From Betaproteobacteria bacterium (GTDB taxonomy: Bacteria > Pseudomonadota > Gammaproteobacteria > Burkholderiales > SG8-41), in the NCBI GenBank assembly GCA_025356695.1, contig JANXSE010000255.1, forward strand, positions 1-54,067: 54,067 nt of DNA. Direction: 5' to 3'. How positions within the stretch are numbered: the stretch's first letter is position 1; the number at the start of each line of letters is the position of its first letter. A program made the translations under genes and the position numbers. Below are positions 42,123-51,372 of the stretch, piece after piece. The notes beneath the pieces are model-generated. The model was given only the letters and a program-made list of their open reading frames with translations. It was not told the origin of the DNA and ran no database searches.

Positions 42123-44933
42123 TCAGGCGGTTTCCTTCTTGCGGATATCGCGACCGCCGCCATAGCTCGAACGCGGCGTCAGTTCGCCGCCGCGCATGAC
42201 CTTGACTGCGCAATACTTGAACTCCGGAATCTTGCCGTAGGGATCGAGCGCCGGGTTGGTCAGCAGATTGGCCGCCGCTTCGTAATAACAGAACGGCACG
42301 AACACCGCATTGCGCGGCGTGCCGTCGTCGGCGCGCGCCAGCAATGAAATCAGGCCGCGCCGCGACTCAATGGTGATGACGTCGCCCTGCTTCGCGCCCA
42401 TCGCATCAAGGTCGAGCGGATGAATCGAGGCGGTCGGTTCGGGCTCGATCGCATCAAGCACCGAGGCGCGGCGCGTAATGGCGCCGGTATGCCAATGTTC
42501 GAGCTGGCGGCCGGTGATCAGCACAAACGGAAATTCGCGGTCAGGCTGCTCAGCCGCCGGAATGATATCCACCGGCACCAGCTTGGCACGCCCGGTCGGC
42601 GTCGGAAACTTGTCGATGAAGACGACTGGCTGACCCGGATCGCCTTCTTTTTCACACGGGTAGGTAACGCTGCTTTCGGCTTCGAGGCGCTCCCACGTGA
42701 TGCCGGCAATCGAATGCATCGCCTGCCGCATTTCGTTGAACACGTCTTTGGGGCCGCTGTAGTTCCAGTCGAGCCCGATGCGGCGCGCAATTTCCTGGAT
42801 GATCCAGAGGTCCGGTTTCACCTCTCCCGGCGGCGTCAATGCCTGGCGGCCCATCTGCACCATGCGGTCGGTGTTGGTGACGGTGCCGGATTTTTCCGGC
42901 CAGACGGTTGCCGGCAATATGACGTCGGCGTGGTAACAGGTTTCGGTCAGGAAGATTTCCTGCACGACGAGATGTTCGAGTTTGGCCAGCGCTTCTCGCG
43001 CATGGTGCGCATCCGGATCGGACATCGCCGGGTTCTCGCCCATGATGTACATGCCGCGGATGGTGCCGGCATGCACTGCGTCCATGATCTCCACCACCGT
43101 CAGACCCGGTTTCGGATCCAGCGTGGTGTTCCACAATTTTTCGAAGCGCGCGCGCGCCTCATCGTTGGCGACGCGCTGGTAGTCCGGCAGGAACATCGGG
43201 ATCAGGCCCGAATCGGAGGCGCCCTGCACGTTGTTCTGGCCGCGCAGCGGATGCAGGCCGGTGCCGGGTCGGCCGATCTGACCGGTCATCATGCACAACG
43301 CGATCAGGCAGCGCGCATTGTCGGTGCCGTGGATGTGCTGCGAAACGCCCATGCCCCAGAAAATCATCGAGCCCTTCGACTTCGCGTACAGCCGCGCCAC
43401 CGTCTTGATGGTTTCGGCCGGAATGCCGCACACCGGCGCCATCGCCTCCGGACTGTAATTGGCGACGTTCTGTTTGAGTTCGTCGTAACCGATGGTGCGC
43501 GCGCGGATGAAGGCCTCGTCGACCAGGCCTTCGTGCACGATCACATGCATCATCGCGTTCAACAGCGCAACGTCGGTGTCGGGCTTGAACTGCAGGTAAT
43601 ATTTCGCGTGCCGCGCCAGATCGCCGCGGCGCGGGTCGGCGACGATCAGCGTGGCGCCGCGTTTCACCGCGTTCTTCATCCACGTCGCCGCCACCGGGTG
43701 GTTCGAGGCCGGGTTGGCACCGATCACCATGATGACGTCGGCGTTCGCCACATCGTTAATCTGGTTCGACACGGCACCGGAGCTGACACCCTCCATCAGC
43801 GCGGCGACACTCGAGGCATGACACAGGCGCGTGCAATGGTCGACATTATTGGTACCGAAACCGGTGCGCACCAATTTCTGGAAGAGATAGGCCTCTTCGT
43901 TGCTGCCCTTGGCCGAACCGAAACCGCACAGCGACGAACTGCCGCGCGTGTCGCGCAAGGCCTTCAGTTTGCCGGCGGCGAGATCCAGCGCCTCGTCCCA
44001 AGTCGCTTCGCGGAAATATTCGAGCGGATTGGCCGGATCCATGGCGAAGTCGGCGGACTTCGGCACGCCGGGTTTGCGGATCAGCGGTTTGGTCAGACGC
44101 TGCTTGTGATGCGCGTAATCGAACCCATAGCGGCCTTTGACACAGAGGCGGCCATGATTAGATGGGCCGTCGCGTCCATCGACCGTCAGTATCTTGTTGT
44201 CTTTAACGTTATAGGTGAGCTGGCAGCCGACGCCACAATACGGGCACACCGAGTGCACCTGCTTTGCGGGCTTGACCATGCCGGCGTCGCGCGCCGGCAT
44301 CAGCGCGCCGGTCGGGCAGGCCTGCACGCATTCGCCGCAGGCCACACAGCTTGAATCGCCCATCGGGTCGTCAAGATCAAAAACGATTTTCGCATGTTCG
44401 CCGCGGAAGGCGTAACCGATGACGTCGTTGACCTGCTCTTCGCGGCAGGCGCGCACGCAGCGCGTGCACTGAATGCAGGAATCGAGATTGACCGCGATGC
44501 CGTGGTGCGACAGATCGGACTTCACCGCATGCCGCGGCGCGAAACGCGGCTTGCCGACCTTCAGTTTCGCCGCCCACTGGTCGAGTTCCGAATTGAGCGT
44601 GTGCCGCTCTTTCGGCATGTCCGACATCAGCAGTTCCAGCACCATCTTCTGCGACGCCAAAGCGCGCGCACTGTCGGTGCTGACTTCCATGCCCTTGGCC
44701 GGCTGGCGGCAGCAGGACGGTGCCAGCACGCGCTCGCCCTTGATCTCGACCATGCACGCTCGGCAATTACCATCGGGCCGCAGGCCCTCCTTGTAGCAGA
44801 GGTGCGGCACTTCGATGCCAAGCCGCTTGGCGACCTGAATGATAGTCTCGCCGGCATTGGCGGCGACATCTTTGCCATTGAGTTTGAACTCAACCGGCAT
44901 GGCCGCGTGTTCGTATTTGCTCGTCGCCGTCAT
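42123..44933 (-). CDS. fdsA: NAD-dependent formate dehydrogenase, catalytic alpha subunit FdsA
   Basis: 936 residues from ATG 44933 with AAGGA seven bases upstream. Molybdopterin (bis-MGD) oxidoreductase: N-terminal [2Fe-2S] domain (HLCYKEGLRPDGNCRACMVEI), His-/Cys-rich linker, two [4Fe-4S] ferredoxin motifs (CIQCTRCVRACREE and CVACGECVQACPTGA), the molybdopterin-domain [4Fe-4S] motif CPYCGVGCQL, and the catalytic region DHCTRLCHASSVA. The molybdenum ligand is Cys371, not selenocysteine. Oxidises formate to CO2 in the cytoplasm and passes electrons to FdsGB. No fdsC or fdsD chaperone gene is nearby. Preceded by fdsGB with a 29-base gap. Confidence 0.95.
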   Translation of the reverse strand: MTATSKYEHAAMPVEFKLNGKDVAANAGETIIQVAKRLGIEVPHLCYKEGLRPDGNCRACMVEIKGERVLAPSCCRQPAKGMEVSTDSARALASQKMVLELLMSDMPKERHTLNSELDQWAAKLKVGKPRFAPRHAVKSDLSHHGIAVNLDSCIQCTRCVRACREEQVNDVIGYAFRGEHAKIVFDLDDPMGDSSCVACGECVQACPTGALMPARDAGMVKPAKQVHSVCPYCGVGCQLTYNVKDNKILTVDGRDGPSNHGRLCVKGRYGFDYAHHKQRLTKPLIRKPGVPKSADFAMDPANPLEYFREATWDEALDLAAGKLKALRDTRGSSSLCGFGSAKGSNEEAYLFQKLVRTGFGTNNVDHCTRLCHASSVAALMEGVSSGAVSNQINDVANADVIMVIGANPASNHPVAATWMKNAVKRGATLIVADPRRGDLARHAKYYLQFKPDTDVALLNAMMHVIVHEGLVDEAFIRARTIGYDELKQNVANYSPEAMAPVCGIPAETIKTVARLYAKSKGSMIFWGMGVSQHIHGTDNARCLIALCMMTGQIGRPGTGLHPLRGQNNVQGASDSGLIPMFLPDYQRVANDEARARFEKLWNTTLDPKPGLTVVEIMDAVHAGTIRGMYIMGENPAMSDPDAHHAREALAKLEHLVVQEIFLTETCYHADVILPATVWPEKSGTVTNTDRMVQMGRQALTPPGEVKPDLWIIQEIARRIGLDWNYSGPKDVFNEMRQAMHSIAGITWERLEAESSVTYPCEKEGDPGQPVVFIDKFPTPTGRAKLVPVDIIPAAEQPDREFPFVLITGRQLEHWHTGAITRRASVLDAIEPEPTASIHPLDLDAMGAKQGDVITIESRRGLISLLARADDGTPRNAVFVPFCYYEAAANLLTNPALDPYGKIPEFKYCAVKVMRGGELTPRSSYGGGRDIRKKETA

Positions 44934-44962
44934 GATTCGTTCCTTCGCTGAAACCAACAGCG

Positions 44963-46630
44963 CTATTTGATTTCGTGCCCGAAATATTTGATCACGCTAA
45001 GCACCGGATTCGGCGCCGCCTGCCCGAGGCCGCAGATCGAGGCATCGACCATCGTCGATGAGAGTTCTTCAAGCAGCGGCTGGTTCCAGGTGCCGGCCTG
45101 CATGAGGTTGAGCGCTTTGGCGGTGCCGACGCGGCAGGGCGTGCACTGGCCGCAGGATTCTTCCGAGAAAAATTTGAGCAGATTGCGCGCCGCCGATGCC
45201 GCCTTGTCGCGGTCCGACAAGATGATTACCGCGGCCGAACCGATGAAACAACCGTGCGGTTGCAACGTGTCGAAATCGAGCGGGATGTCGCCCATGCTCG
45301 CGGGCAGAATGCCGCCCGACGCGCCGCCGGGCAGATAGGCATAAAACTTGTGCCCCGCCAGCAGGCCGCCGCAGTATTCTTCGATCAGTTCCTTGACGGT
45401 GATACCCGCCGGCGCCAGATGCACCCCCGGCTTTTTCACGCGCCCCGACACCGAGAAACTGCGCAGCCCCTTGCGACCATTGCGGCCCTGACTGGCAAAC
45501 CAGTCGGCGCCTTTTTCAAGGATCTCGCGCACCCAGAACAGCGTTTCCATGTTGTGCTCGAGCGTCGGGTAACCGAACAAGCCGACCTGCGCCACATACG
45601 GCGGGCGCAGGCGCGGCATGCCGCGTTTGCCCTCGATCGATTCGATCATCGCCGACTCTTCACCGCAGATGTAAGCGCCAGCGCCGCGGCGCAAATGAAT
45701 CGGCGGCAACGGGCACGGCGGATTTTTCTGCAGCGCGGCGATTTCTTTTTCAAGAATCGCGCGCACGCCGGCATATTCATCGCGCAGATAAACGTAGACC
45801 GCGGACACCTGCGCGGTCCACGCCGCGATCAGCAGGCCTTCGAGAAAACGGTGCGGATCGCGTTCGAGGTAATAGCGGTCCTTGAAGGTGCCCGGTTCGC
45901 CCTCGTCGATGTTCACCGCCATCAGGCGCGGCATTTTTTCGCCGCGCAGAATGCGCCACTTGCGCCCGGTTGGAAAACCCGCGCCACCGAGCCCGCGCAG
46001 GCTCGATGACTCCATCGTTTTCAGAATGTCTTCGGCGTCGCGCCTGCCGGCCAGGCATTCGACCGCGATGTTGTATCCGCCCTTGCGGCGATAGGCATCG
46101 AAGCCGGTGTATTTTTCGACCGCGCATTTCGTTTGGCCCGCCTTCACCGCAGCGGCAACTTTTTCCAGCGTCGCGTTGGCCAGCGGATTCTGTCCGACCA
46201 CCGCGACCGGCGCCTGCTCACAACGCCCGACGCAGGGCGCGGGAATCACGCGCACTTTCACGCCCAGCGTTGTTTTTAATTTTCCGAGCAACGATTGCGC
46301 GCCGGCTATTTCGCACGACAGCGAATCACAGACGCGCACGGTCAGCGCCGGCGGCACGGCGTCGCCTTCTTTGACCACATCAAAATGGTGATAAAAAGTG
46401 GCGACCTCGTAGACCTCGGCAGTGGCCAGATTCATCTCGCGCGCCAGCGCCACGGCGTGTGCCGCGGAGATATGGCCGTAGCGGTCCTGGATTTTATGCA
46501 GATGCTCGATGAGCAGATCGCGCCGGCGCGGCGCGTTGCCAAGCAAGGCCTGAATGTCGGCCTGCGCCGACGCCTCAAGCGGCCGGCCCTTCATGCGGCC
46601 GCGCCTGCCGTTGGTGTTTTCCCGTTTCAA
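44963..46630 (-). CDS. fdsB: NAD-dependent formate dehydrogenase, FdsG-FdsB (NuoE-NuoF) fusion subunit
   Basis: 555 residues from TTG 46630, favoured by GGGAG six bases upstream over ATG 46594. The NuoE-like part (about 25-165) has CDSLSC and CVGRCEQAPV, giving the [2Fe-2S] cysteines. The NuoF-like part (about 190-545) has RGLGGAGFPTGRKW (FMN/NADH), NIDEGEPGTFKDRYYLERDPHRFLEG, GEESAMIESIEGKRG, and the [4Fe-4S] motif SCGQCTPCRVG with a later Cys in ICGLGQ. It transfers electrons from FdsA to NAD+. In Cupriavidus the two parts are separate genes; here they are one polypeptide. Confidence 0.93.
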   Translation of the reverse strand: MKRENTNGRRGRMKGRPLEASAQADIQALLGNAPRRRDLLIEHLHKIQDRYGHISAAHAVALAREMNLATAEVYEVATFYHHFDVVKEGDAVPPALTVRVCDSLSCEIAGAQSLLGKLKTTLGVKVRVIPAPCVGRCEQAPVAVVGQNPLANATLEKVAAAVKAGQTKCAVEKYTGFDAYRRKGGYNIAVECLAGRRDAEDILKTMESSSLRGLGGAGFPTGRKWRILRGEKMPRLMAVNIDEGEPGTFKDRYYLERDPHRFLEGLLIAAWTAQVSAVYVYLRDEYAGVRAILEKEIAALQKNPPCPLPPIHLRRGAGAYICGEESAMIESIEGKRGMPRLRPPYVAQVGLFGYPTLEHNMETLFWVREILEKGADWFASQGRNGRKGLRSFSVSGRVKKPGVHLAPAGITVKELIEEYCGGLLAGHKFYAYLPGGASGGILPASMGDIPLDFDTLQPHGCFIGSAAVIILSDRDKAASAARNLLKFFSEESCGQCTPCRVGTAKALNLMQAGTWNQPLLEELSSTMVDASICGLGQAAPNPVLSVIKYFGHEIK

Positions 46631-46679
46631 TGCAGACTCCCGTCGATTGCCGCCGCAGGCGGCGCGTTGTCGCGCCGGA

Positions 46680-47558
46680 TTATTTCAGCACCGACTTGAG
46701 CAGCTTGCCCATTGCGGCCGGGTTGCGCGTGATCTTGATTCCGCACTCTTCCATGACGGCCAGTTTTTCCGTCGCGGTACCCTTGCCGCCGGAGATGATG
46801 GCGCCCGCATGACCCATGCGTTTGCCGGGCGGCGCGGTGAGGCCGGCGATGAATCCAACCACCGGCTTTCTCATGTTCTCTTTGATCCAGCGCGCGCAGT
46901 CTTCTTCGTCCGAGCCGCCGATTTCACCGACCATGATCACCGCTTCGGTGTCCGGGTCGTCGTTGAATAGTTTCATCACCTCGAGGTGTTTCATGCCGTT
47001 GACCGGATCGCCGCCGATGCCGACGCACGATGACTGGCCGAGCCCCTGCTCCATCAACTGGCCGACCGCTTCATAAGTCAGCGTGCCCGAGCGCGACACC
47101 ACACCGACCGGGCCCTTCTTGTGAATGTGTCCGGGCATGATGCCGATCTTGATTTCATCCGGCGTAATCACGCCGGGGCAATTCGGCCCGATCAATCGGG
47201 TGCGACGGCCGAGCATTTTGTATTTGGTGCGGATCATGTCGCGCACCGGAATACCTTCAGTGATACAGATGACGAGATCGAGATCGGCCTCGACCGCTTC
47301 GTCGATCGCCGCTGCCGCAAAGGGTGGCGGCACATAAATCACCGACACATTGGCGCCGGTCTGTTCCTTCGCTTCGCGCACGGTGGCGAAAATTGGAATA
47401 CCTTCGTACGATTCGCCCGGTTTTTTCGGGTTCACACCGGCGACGTAACAGTTCGCGCCGTTGGCGTATTCCTTGCCCGTTTTGGTATGAAACATACCGG
47501 TCTTGCCGGTGATGCCCTGCGTCATCACGCGGGTGTTCTTGTTGATCAAAATGCTCAT
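46680..47558 (-). CDS. sucD: Succinate-CoA ligase (ADP-forming), alpha subunit
   Basis: 292 residues. CoA-binding Rossmann domain ([14 protein letters not shown]...[15 protein letters not shown]) followed by the ligase domain with the phosphohistidine in [14 protein letters not shown]. It overlaps sucC by four bases (ATGA). With SucC it interconverts succinyl-CoA and succinate. I considered malate-CoA ligase of the serine cycle, but SucC resembles succinate enzymes. There is no sucAB nearby. Next to fdsGB (49 bases) it may supply succinyl-CoA to prime oxalate activation; that is inference. Confidence 0.93.
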   Translation of the reverse strand: MSILINKNTRVMTQGITGKTGMFHTKTGKEYANGANCYVAGVNPKKPGESYEGIPIFATVREAKEQTGANVSVIYVPPPFAAAAIDEAVEADLDLVICITEGIPVRDMIRTKYKMLGRRTRLIGPNCPGVITPDEIKIGIMPGHIHKKGPVGVVSRSGTLTYEAVGQLMEQGLGQSSCVGIGGDPVNGMKHLEVMKLFNDDPDTEAVIMVGEIGGSDEEDCARWIKENMRKPVVGFIAGLTAPPGKRMGHAGAIISGGKGTATEKLAVMEECGIKITRNPAAMGKLLKSVLK

Positions 47559-49012
47559 TTGCGTTTCCCTTTGGCTGCGGCTTTGCGCGCAGCGCGCTTC
47601 TTCGCAGACTTTTTAACAGGCTTTGCTTTGCGTTTCGCCACGCTCTTGCGGGCCGGCTTGGCTTTCGCTTTCGGCTTCGCCTTTGCTTTCGATTTGGCTT
47701 TCGACTTGGTCTTCACCGCGGCTTTCGCCTTTGGTTTGGACTTGGGTTTAGCCTTGGGTTTGGCTTTTTTCGCGGCCACTTTTTTCTTCGGCTTGGCCGT
47801 TACCGCAACCGGCTTCGCTTTGATCTTGGCTGCAGACTTGCCGCCGGTCACCGCCAGCGCCGCCTTGACGACTTTGGAAGCAGCGTCGTCCATATTGTTG
47901 CCGGAGATGATCGGCAATCCGGAATCGGCGAGGATCTTCTTGCCCAGATCAACGTTGGTGCCTTCGAGACGCACCACCAGCGGCACGGTCAGATGGACCT
48001 GCCGCGCCGCGGTGACGATGCCCTGCGCAATGACGTCGCATTTCATGATGCCGCCGAAAATGTTGACGAGGATCGCCTTCACCTTCGGATTGTTCAGCAT
48101 GATCTTGAAGGCCTCGGTCACCTTCTCCGCGGTGGCGCTGCCGCCGACGTCGAGGAAGTTGGCCGGGCTGCCGCCGTAGAGCTTGGTGATGTCCATCGTT
48201 GCCATCGCCAGCCCCGCACCATTGACGAGGCAGCCGATGTTGCCGTCGAGCGAAATGTAATTGAGATCGAATTTCGAGGCCTGCACTTCGAACGGATCCT
48301 CTTCATCGAGGTCGCGCATCGCAAAAATATCCGGATGGCGGAACAGCGCGTTGTCGTCGAAGTTGAATTTGGCGTCGAGTGCGATGACATCACCGCTGCC
48401 GGTGAGGATCAGCGGATTGATTTCGGCCAGCGAAGCATCGGTTTCGTCGAACGCGCCATACAACCCCTGCAGCGCAACGCGTGCCTTGGCGATCGAGCCC
48501 TCCGGAATGCCGATCTTGCGCGCGACATCGTCGGCTTCGGCATCTTTCAGGCCGCTGCCCGGATCGACAAACACCTTGTGGATTTTTTCCGGCGTATGCG
48601 CGGCGACTTCCTCGATATCCATGCCGCCCTCGGAACTCGCCATCAGGCAAACGCGCTGGGTGCCGCGATCAACCACCATGCCGACGTAGAGTTCTTTCTT
48701 GATGTCGGCGCCTTCTTCGATGAGAAGGCGGCGCACTTTTTGTCCCTCGGGGCCGGTCTGGTGCGTCTTCAGCATCATGCCGAGAATTTGACCGGCGTAC
48801 GATTTGACTTCGTCGAGTGAGCGCGCCAGTTTGACACCGCCGCCCTTGCCGCGGCCGCCGGCATGGATCTGCGCTTTCACGACCCACACCTTGCCGCCCA
48901 ATGTCCGCGCCGCTGCAACCACTTCATCGACGCTGAAACACGCAACGCCGCGCGGCGTGACAACGCCAAACCGGCGCAGTACTTCTTTTGCCTGATATTC
49001 GTGAATCTTCAT
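47555..49012 (-). CDS. sucC: Succinate-CoA ligase beta subunit with histone-H1-like C-terminal tail
   Basis: 485 residues, about 95 more than normal SucC. Residues 1-392 are a complete ATP-grasp beta subunit: [96 protein letters not shown]. Residues 393-485 are a low-complexity tail of Lys (38 of 93), Ala and Pro with no acidic residue, made of irregular KPKAK/AKSK-type units and ending [14 protein letters not shown]. Such tails are known from AlgP, PhaF and H1-like proteins, which bind DNA or polyhydroxyalkanoate granules. Its role on this enzyme is unknown. Ribosome site AGGG before ATG 49012. Confidence 0.95.
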   Translation of the reverse strand: MKIHEYQAKEVLRRFGVVTPRGVACFSVDEVVAAARTLGGKVWVVKAQIHAGGRGKGGGVKLARSLDEVKSYAGQILGMMLKTHQTGPEGQKVRRLLIEEGADIKKELYVGMVVDRGTQRVCLMASSEGGMDIEEVAAHTPEKIHKVFVDPGSGLKDAEADDVARKIGIPEGSIAKARVALQGLYGAFDETDASLAEINPLILTGSGDVIALDAKFNFDDNALFRHPDIFAMRDLDEEDPFEVQASKFDLNYISLDGNIGCLVNGAGLAMATMDITKLYGGSPANFLDVGGSATAEKVTEAFKIMLNNPKVKAILVNIFGGIMKCDVIAQGIVTAARQVHLTVPLVVRLEGTNVDLGKKILADSGLPIISGNNMDDAASKVVKAALAVTGGKSAAKIKAKPVAVTAKPKKKVAAKKAKPKAKPKSKPKAKAAVKTKSKAKSKAKAKPKAKAKPARKSVAKRKAKPVKKSAKKRAARKAAAKGKRK

Positions 49013-49399
49013 GGATTGCCCTGTCTATTGCGCATGGCCGATTTCACCGCACCGCCCGCTCATCCGGCCGGCAGCCTGCCTGCCGCAATCCATCGAACAT
49101 CACGAAAAATTGCGGCGCCTTGCCGTTGATAAAGACATCCGCAGACGTCCCAGCGCGTGCCGGTGTTGCCGGCGGCCATGCTGCCGGCAAGACGGACAAG
49201 TATATCCGAATCGCCTCATCGTCAAACCGGGCGCATCAGGTTCGGCGCACATTTAAACAACGTCGTGTGGAGCCGGCGAAATTACTTTTGATTGTTTAGT
49301 GGCGCGTCGATCAACGGCCGCTATGCAGATGCCGGCGCAAAAGATGTTCAAAGTCCGCCTAACTCACCCAGAAGCGGGCAATGCTGGGGTCGAAAAGAC
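49013..49399. other. Intergenic region upstream of sucC
   Basis: 387 bases with no gene. It holds a leader hairpin TTGCCGGC/GCCGGCAA (49166-49190, nine-base loop) and a candidate sucC promoter at 49199-49225. I checked a TTGAT-like sequence near 49131 and it has no partner half-site. Confidence 0.5.
49199..49225 (-). promoter_or_regulatory. Candidate sucCD promoter
   Basis: -35 TTGACG (49225-49220) and -10 TATACT (49204-49199) on the minus strand, spacer 15 bases (16 if TTTGAC is used as -35). Predicted leader of about 180 bases includes the 49166-49190 hairpin. Spacing is shorter than ideal. Confidence 0.4.
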
Positions 49400-49430
49400 A
49401 AAAAAAAGCGCAACCCCGAAGGGTTGCGCT
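49400..49430 (-). terminator. Rho-independent terminator of the candidate small RNA
   Basis: Perfect ten-base-pair stem AGCGCAACCC/GGGTTGCGCT with tetraloop TTCG on the minus strand, followed by about eight T. It is a strong, typical intrinsic terminator; it could also end read-through from uspA. Confidence 0.9.
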
Positions 49431-49593
49431 GAGGTTCCACCAAAGGAGGAGGTTTTGGAGGATATGCGCCGACACCTGTAAAGATGCCCAACGCGACACC
49501 ATTATGTCCTCAAACCGCCCTCCACGCAAGCATTTTCTGCTGCTTTGCAATAAATATTCTAAATATTACATTTAAGTATTGTTTTTCAATATG
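49400..49593 (-). ncRNA. Candidate small RNA with anti-Shine-Dalgarno hairpin loop
   Basis: Minus-strand transcript of about 190 bases, predicted from a promoter at 49600-49628 and a strong terminator at 49400-49430. Just before the terminator, CCAAA and TTTGG (49458-49454 and 49444-49440) form a stem whose loop reads ACCTCCTCC, complementary to ribosome sites; a second CCTCC (49461-49457) lies on the 5' side of this stem. Such CCUCCUCC loops are known from the so-called cuckoo RNAs of rhizobia. It is independent of uspA by promoter. The 5' end and the length are uncertain. Confidence 0.55.
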
Positions 49594-49599
49594 TTATTT

Positions 49600-49628
49600 A
49601 TTTTATGGGCCAGAAAATAATCCATCAA
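49600..49628 (-). promoter_or_regulatory. Promoter of the candidate small RNA
   Basis: -35 TTGATG (49628-49623), 17-base spacer, -10 TAAAAT (49605-49600), followed by AT-rich DNA down to about 49550. Predicted start near 49593. Confidence 0.6.
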
Positions 49629-49653
49629 ACGTGACTTTATTCCGCGTCAGCAC

Positions 49654-50094
49654 CTAGCGCACCACCATGACCGGAATCTTGGCGTAGAACAGCACTTTGC
49701 GGGTTTCGCTGCCCAGCAGGGCTGCCGCCAGCCCCTTGCGCCCGTGCGAATGCAAAACGATCAGATCGCAGCCCTTGCCTTCGGCGGTCTTGATGATTGC
49801 GTCATACGGGTGATCGTTGGTTTCACACACCGTATCGCACACAACCCCGGCCGCCGTCGCCGTTTGCTTGATGTAGTCGAGATAGGATTCAGCGCGGGCC
49901 CGCGCCTCTTTCTCGATGCGTTCCTCGGTCACCGGATCGAAAGCGCCTTCGTAGGCGATCATCAGGTGATAGTCGGGGACCGCATGCACGCCGGTCACGC
50001 TGGCGCCATGAAATTTGGCGAGGTCGACGCCGATATGGATCGCTTTTTTCGACAGCTCGGATCCGTCAGTAGGAATCAAGATATGCTTGAACAT
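49654..50094 (-). CDS. Universal stress protein, UspA family
   Basis: 146 residues, single Usp domain. MFKHILIPTDGSELSKKAI with the Asp of the ATP-binding N-terminus, and the ATP-binding pattern G-2x-G-9x-G-(S/T) as HGRKGLAAALLGSETRKV near the C-terminus, so an ATP-binding type. Cytoplasmic. A perfect AAGGAGG ribosome site precedes ATG 50094, and its promoter lies at 50126-50154. Divergent from the capA-like gene. Confidence 0.95.
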   Translation of the reverse strand: MFKHILIPTDGSELSKKAIHIGVDLAKFHGASVTGVHAVPDYHLMIAYEGAFDPVTEERIEKEARARAESYLDYIKQTATAAGVVCDTVCETNDHPYDAIIKTAEGKGCDLIVLHSHGRKGLAAALLGSETRKVLFYAKIPVMVVR

Positions 50095-50125
50095 ACGATC
50101 CTCCTTTTGCCTGAGCTACGGCGCC

Positions 50126-50154
50126 GTTATAACAAAGGGGCACGCCGATATCAA
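50126..50154 (-). promoter_or_regulatory. Promoter of uspA
   Basis: -35 TTGATA (50154-50149), 17-base spacer, -10 TATAAC (50131-50126). Each hexamer matches the sigma-70 consensus at five of six positions. Predicted start about 50119. Confidence 0.7.
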
Positions 50155-50230
50155 ATGATATTTGGCGCCGCATAAAACCACCGAAACCGCGCGCAACGTA
50201 CGTGATAAAAATCCGCCGCACGGTCTTCGT

Positions 50231-50236
50231 TATAAT
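50231..50236 (+). promoter_or_regulatory. -10 element upstream of the capA-like gene
   Basis: Perfect TATAAT about 40 bases before the start codon, with no good -35 hexamer at 16-18 bases. Confidence 0.4.
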
Positions 50237-50275
50237 CACCGCCAGCCATTTCCCCACTGAACGGAATCCAGCGCC

Positions 50276-51319
50276 ATGCCCCAAAAACTGATCCTGACCG
50301 GCGACCTCAATCTGATGAATGTCGTCGACCCGACCGTGCCGTTTCGCCGCGTGACCGCGGAATTCAAAGCCGCCGACATCGTTTTCAGCAATATGGAATG
50401 CTGTCTTTACCTGCCGCCGGCCGGACATTCGGTTGAGAACGAGGGCTTCTTCGCCGATCCGGCGCCGGCCGGCGAAGCGCTCAAGAACGGCGGCATCCAG
50501 GCGGTCGGCATTGCCAACAACGTGAACTACGGCGAAGCGGCCATCACGAAATCAATCGCGCGCCTCGATGAAGTCGGCATTCCGCACACCGGCGCCGGCG
50601 CCAACCGCGACGCCGCCTACGCGCCGGTCATCCTCGAACGCAACGGCGTGCGCTACGGCTTCATGCAACGCACCGCCGTGTATTGGCCGACCAATCACGA
50701 AGCGACCAAACACACCGCCGGTGTCGCGGTGATGAAAGGCCACACTGCCTACCAGCTGCCGCTGCACAAGACGCGCGTTGACATCCCGCCTTGCAACCGT
50801 CCGGGCCTGCCGCCGGTGATCATGACCTGGTGCGATGCCGCGCACATGAAACTGTTCCGCGAAGACGTCGCCGCGCTGCGCGCGAAATGCGACGTGCTGG
50901 TCGTCTCCTGCCACTGGGGCCTGAAAACGGAAGTGCTCGATTACATGACCGAATGGGCGCACGCGGCGATCGACGCCGGCGCCGATGTCGTCATGGGCCA
51001 CGGCCCGCATTATTCGCTGGCGGTGGAGGCCTACAAAGGCAAGCCGGTTTTTTACGGCCTCGGCAGTTTCTCCTTTCACACCGGACACGGCGGACGCAAA
51101 CACGGCAACTGGGTCGGCATGCTGGCGCGCATCACGGTCGACGGCAAGGCGCTCAAGGGCGCGACCTTCCAGTTCGTACGCCACAACGAGGAAAACGAAT
51201 CGGTGCTGTGCGCGCTGGTCGATGAACAGGAAACACTCAAGGAAATCGCTGCCGCCAGCAAAACCTACGGCGTGACGCTCACGCCGAAAGGCGACGAAGT
51301 TGCGATTGCACTGAAATAA
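50276..51319 (+). CDS. CapA-family protein (poly-gamma-glutamate synthesis type, metallophosphatase-like)
   Basis: 347 residues. CapA/PgsA-like calcineurin-type fold: LTGDLNLMN (GD metal motif), ADIVFSNMECCLY, GIANNVNYGEAAI (N-D/N site variant), LVVSCHWGLKTE and VVMGHGPHYSLAVEAYKGKPVFYGLGSFSFH (GHxPH motif). No signal peptide or membrane anchor, unlike Gram-positive CapA, so the role in capsule is doubtful; a cytoplasmic hydrolase is more likely. No other pgs/cap genes occur nearby. Confidence 0.85.
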   Translation: MPQKLILTGDLNLMNVVDPTVPFRRVTAEFKAADIVFSNMECCLYLPPAGHSVENEGFFADPAPAGEALKNGGIQAVGIANNVNYGEAAITKSIARLDEVGIPHTGAGANRDAAYAPVILERNGVRYGFMQRTAVYWPTNHEATKHTAGVAVMKGHTAYQLPLHKTRVDIPPCNRPGLPPVIMTWCDAAHMKLFREDVAALRAKCDVLVVSCHWGLKTEVLDYMTEWAHAAIDAGADVVMGHGPHYSLAVEAYKGKPVFYGLGSFSFHTGHGGRKHGNWVGMLARITVDGKALKGATFQFVRHNEENESVLCALVDEQETLKEIAAASKTYGVTLTPKGDEVAIALK

Positions 51320-51339
51320 GACCGCGCCCGCCGGCTCGG

Positions 51340-51372
51340 TTATTTGGCGAAGCCGAGTTCGATCAGCGGCCT
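51340..51372 (-). pseudogene. Fossil C-terminus of a second Bug/TctC gene
   Basis: On the minus strand the last codons read RPLIELGFAK-stop (stop at 51340-51342), closely matching the VLLELGLAK-stop end of the intact Bug gene that ends at 51459. Just upstream the homology ends at a REP-like element (51373). The rest of the gene is gone. Confidence 0.6.

Noticed and set aside
42420..44354. Long open frame (644 codons) on the plus strand
   Set aside because: It is antisense to fdsA, a typical GC-rich shadow frame with no recognisable domains or ribosome site.
42123..44933. Selenocysteine formate dehydrogenase
   Set aside because: The active-site residue is encoded as Cys (DHCTRLCHASS); there is no in-frame TGA.
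47577..47833. CRISPR-like or tandem DNA repeat in the lysine-rich tail of sucC
   Set aside because: Repetition is low-complexity coding sequence for Lys/Ala/Pro with irregular units and no spacers.
46680..49012. Malate-CoA ligase (serine cycle) for the ligase pair
   Set aside because: The beta subunit's N-terminal region and motifs fit SucC better; no other serine-cycle gene is present.
49125..49140. Additional Fnr-like box near 49131 (TTGATAAAG...)
   Set aside because: Only one half-site is present, no matching TCAA, and no CCTATATT near it.
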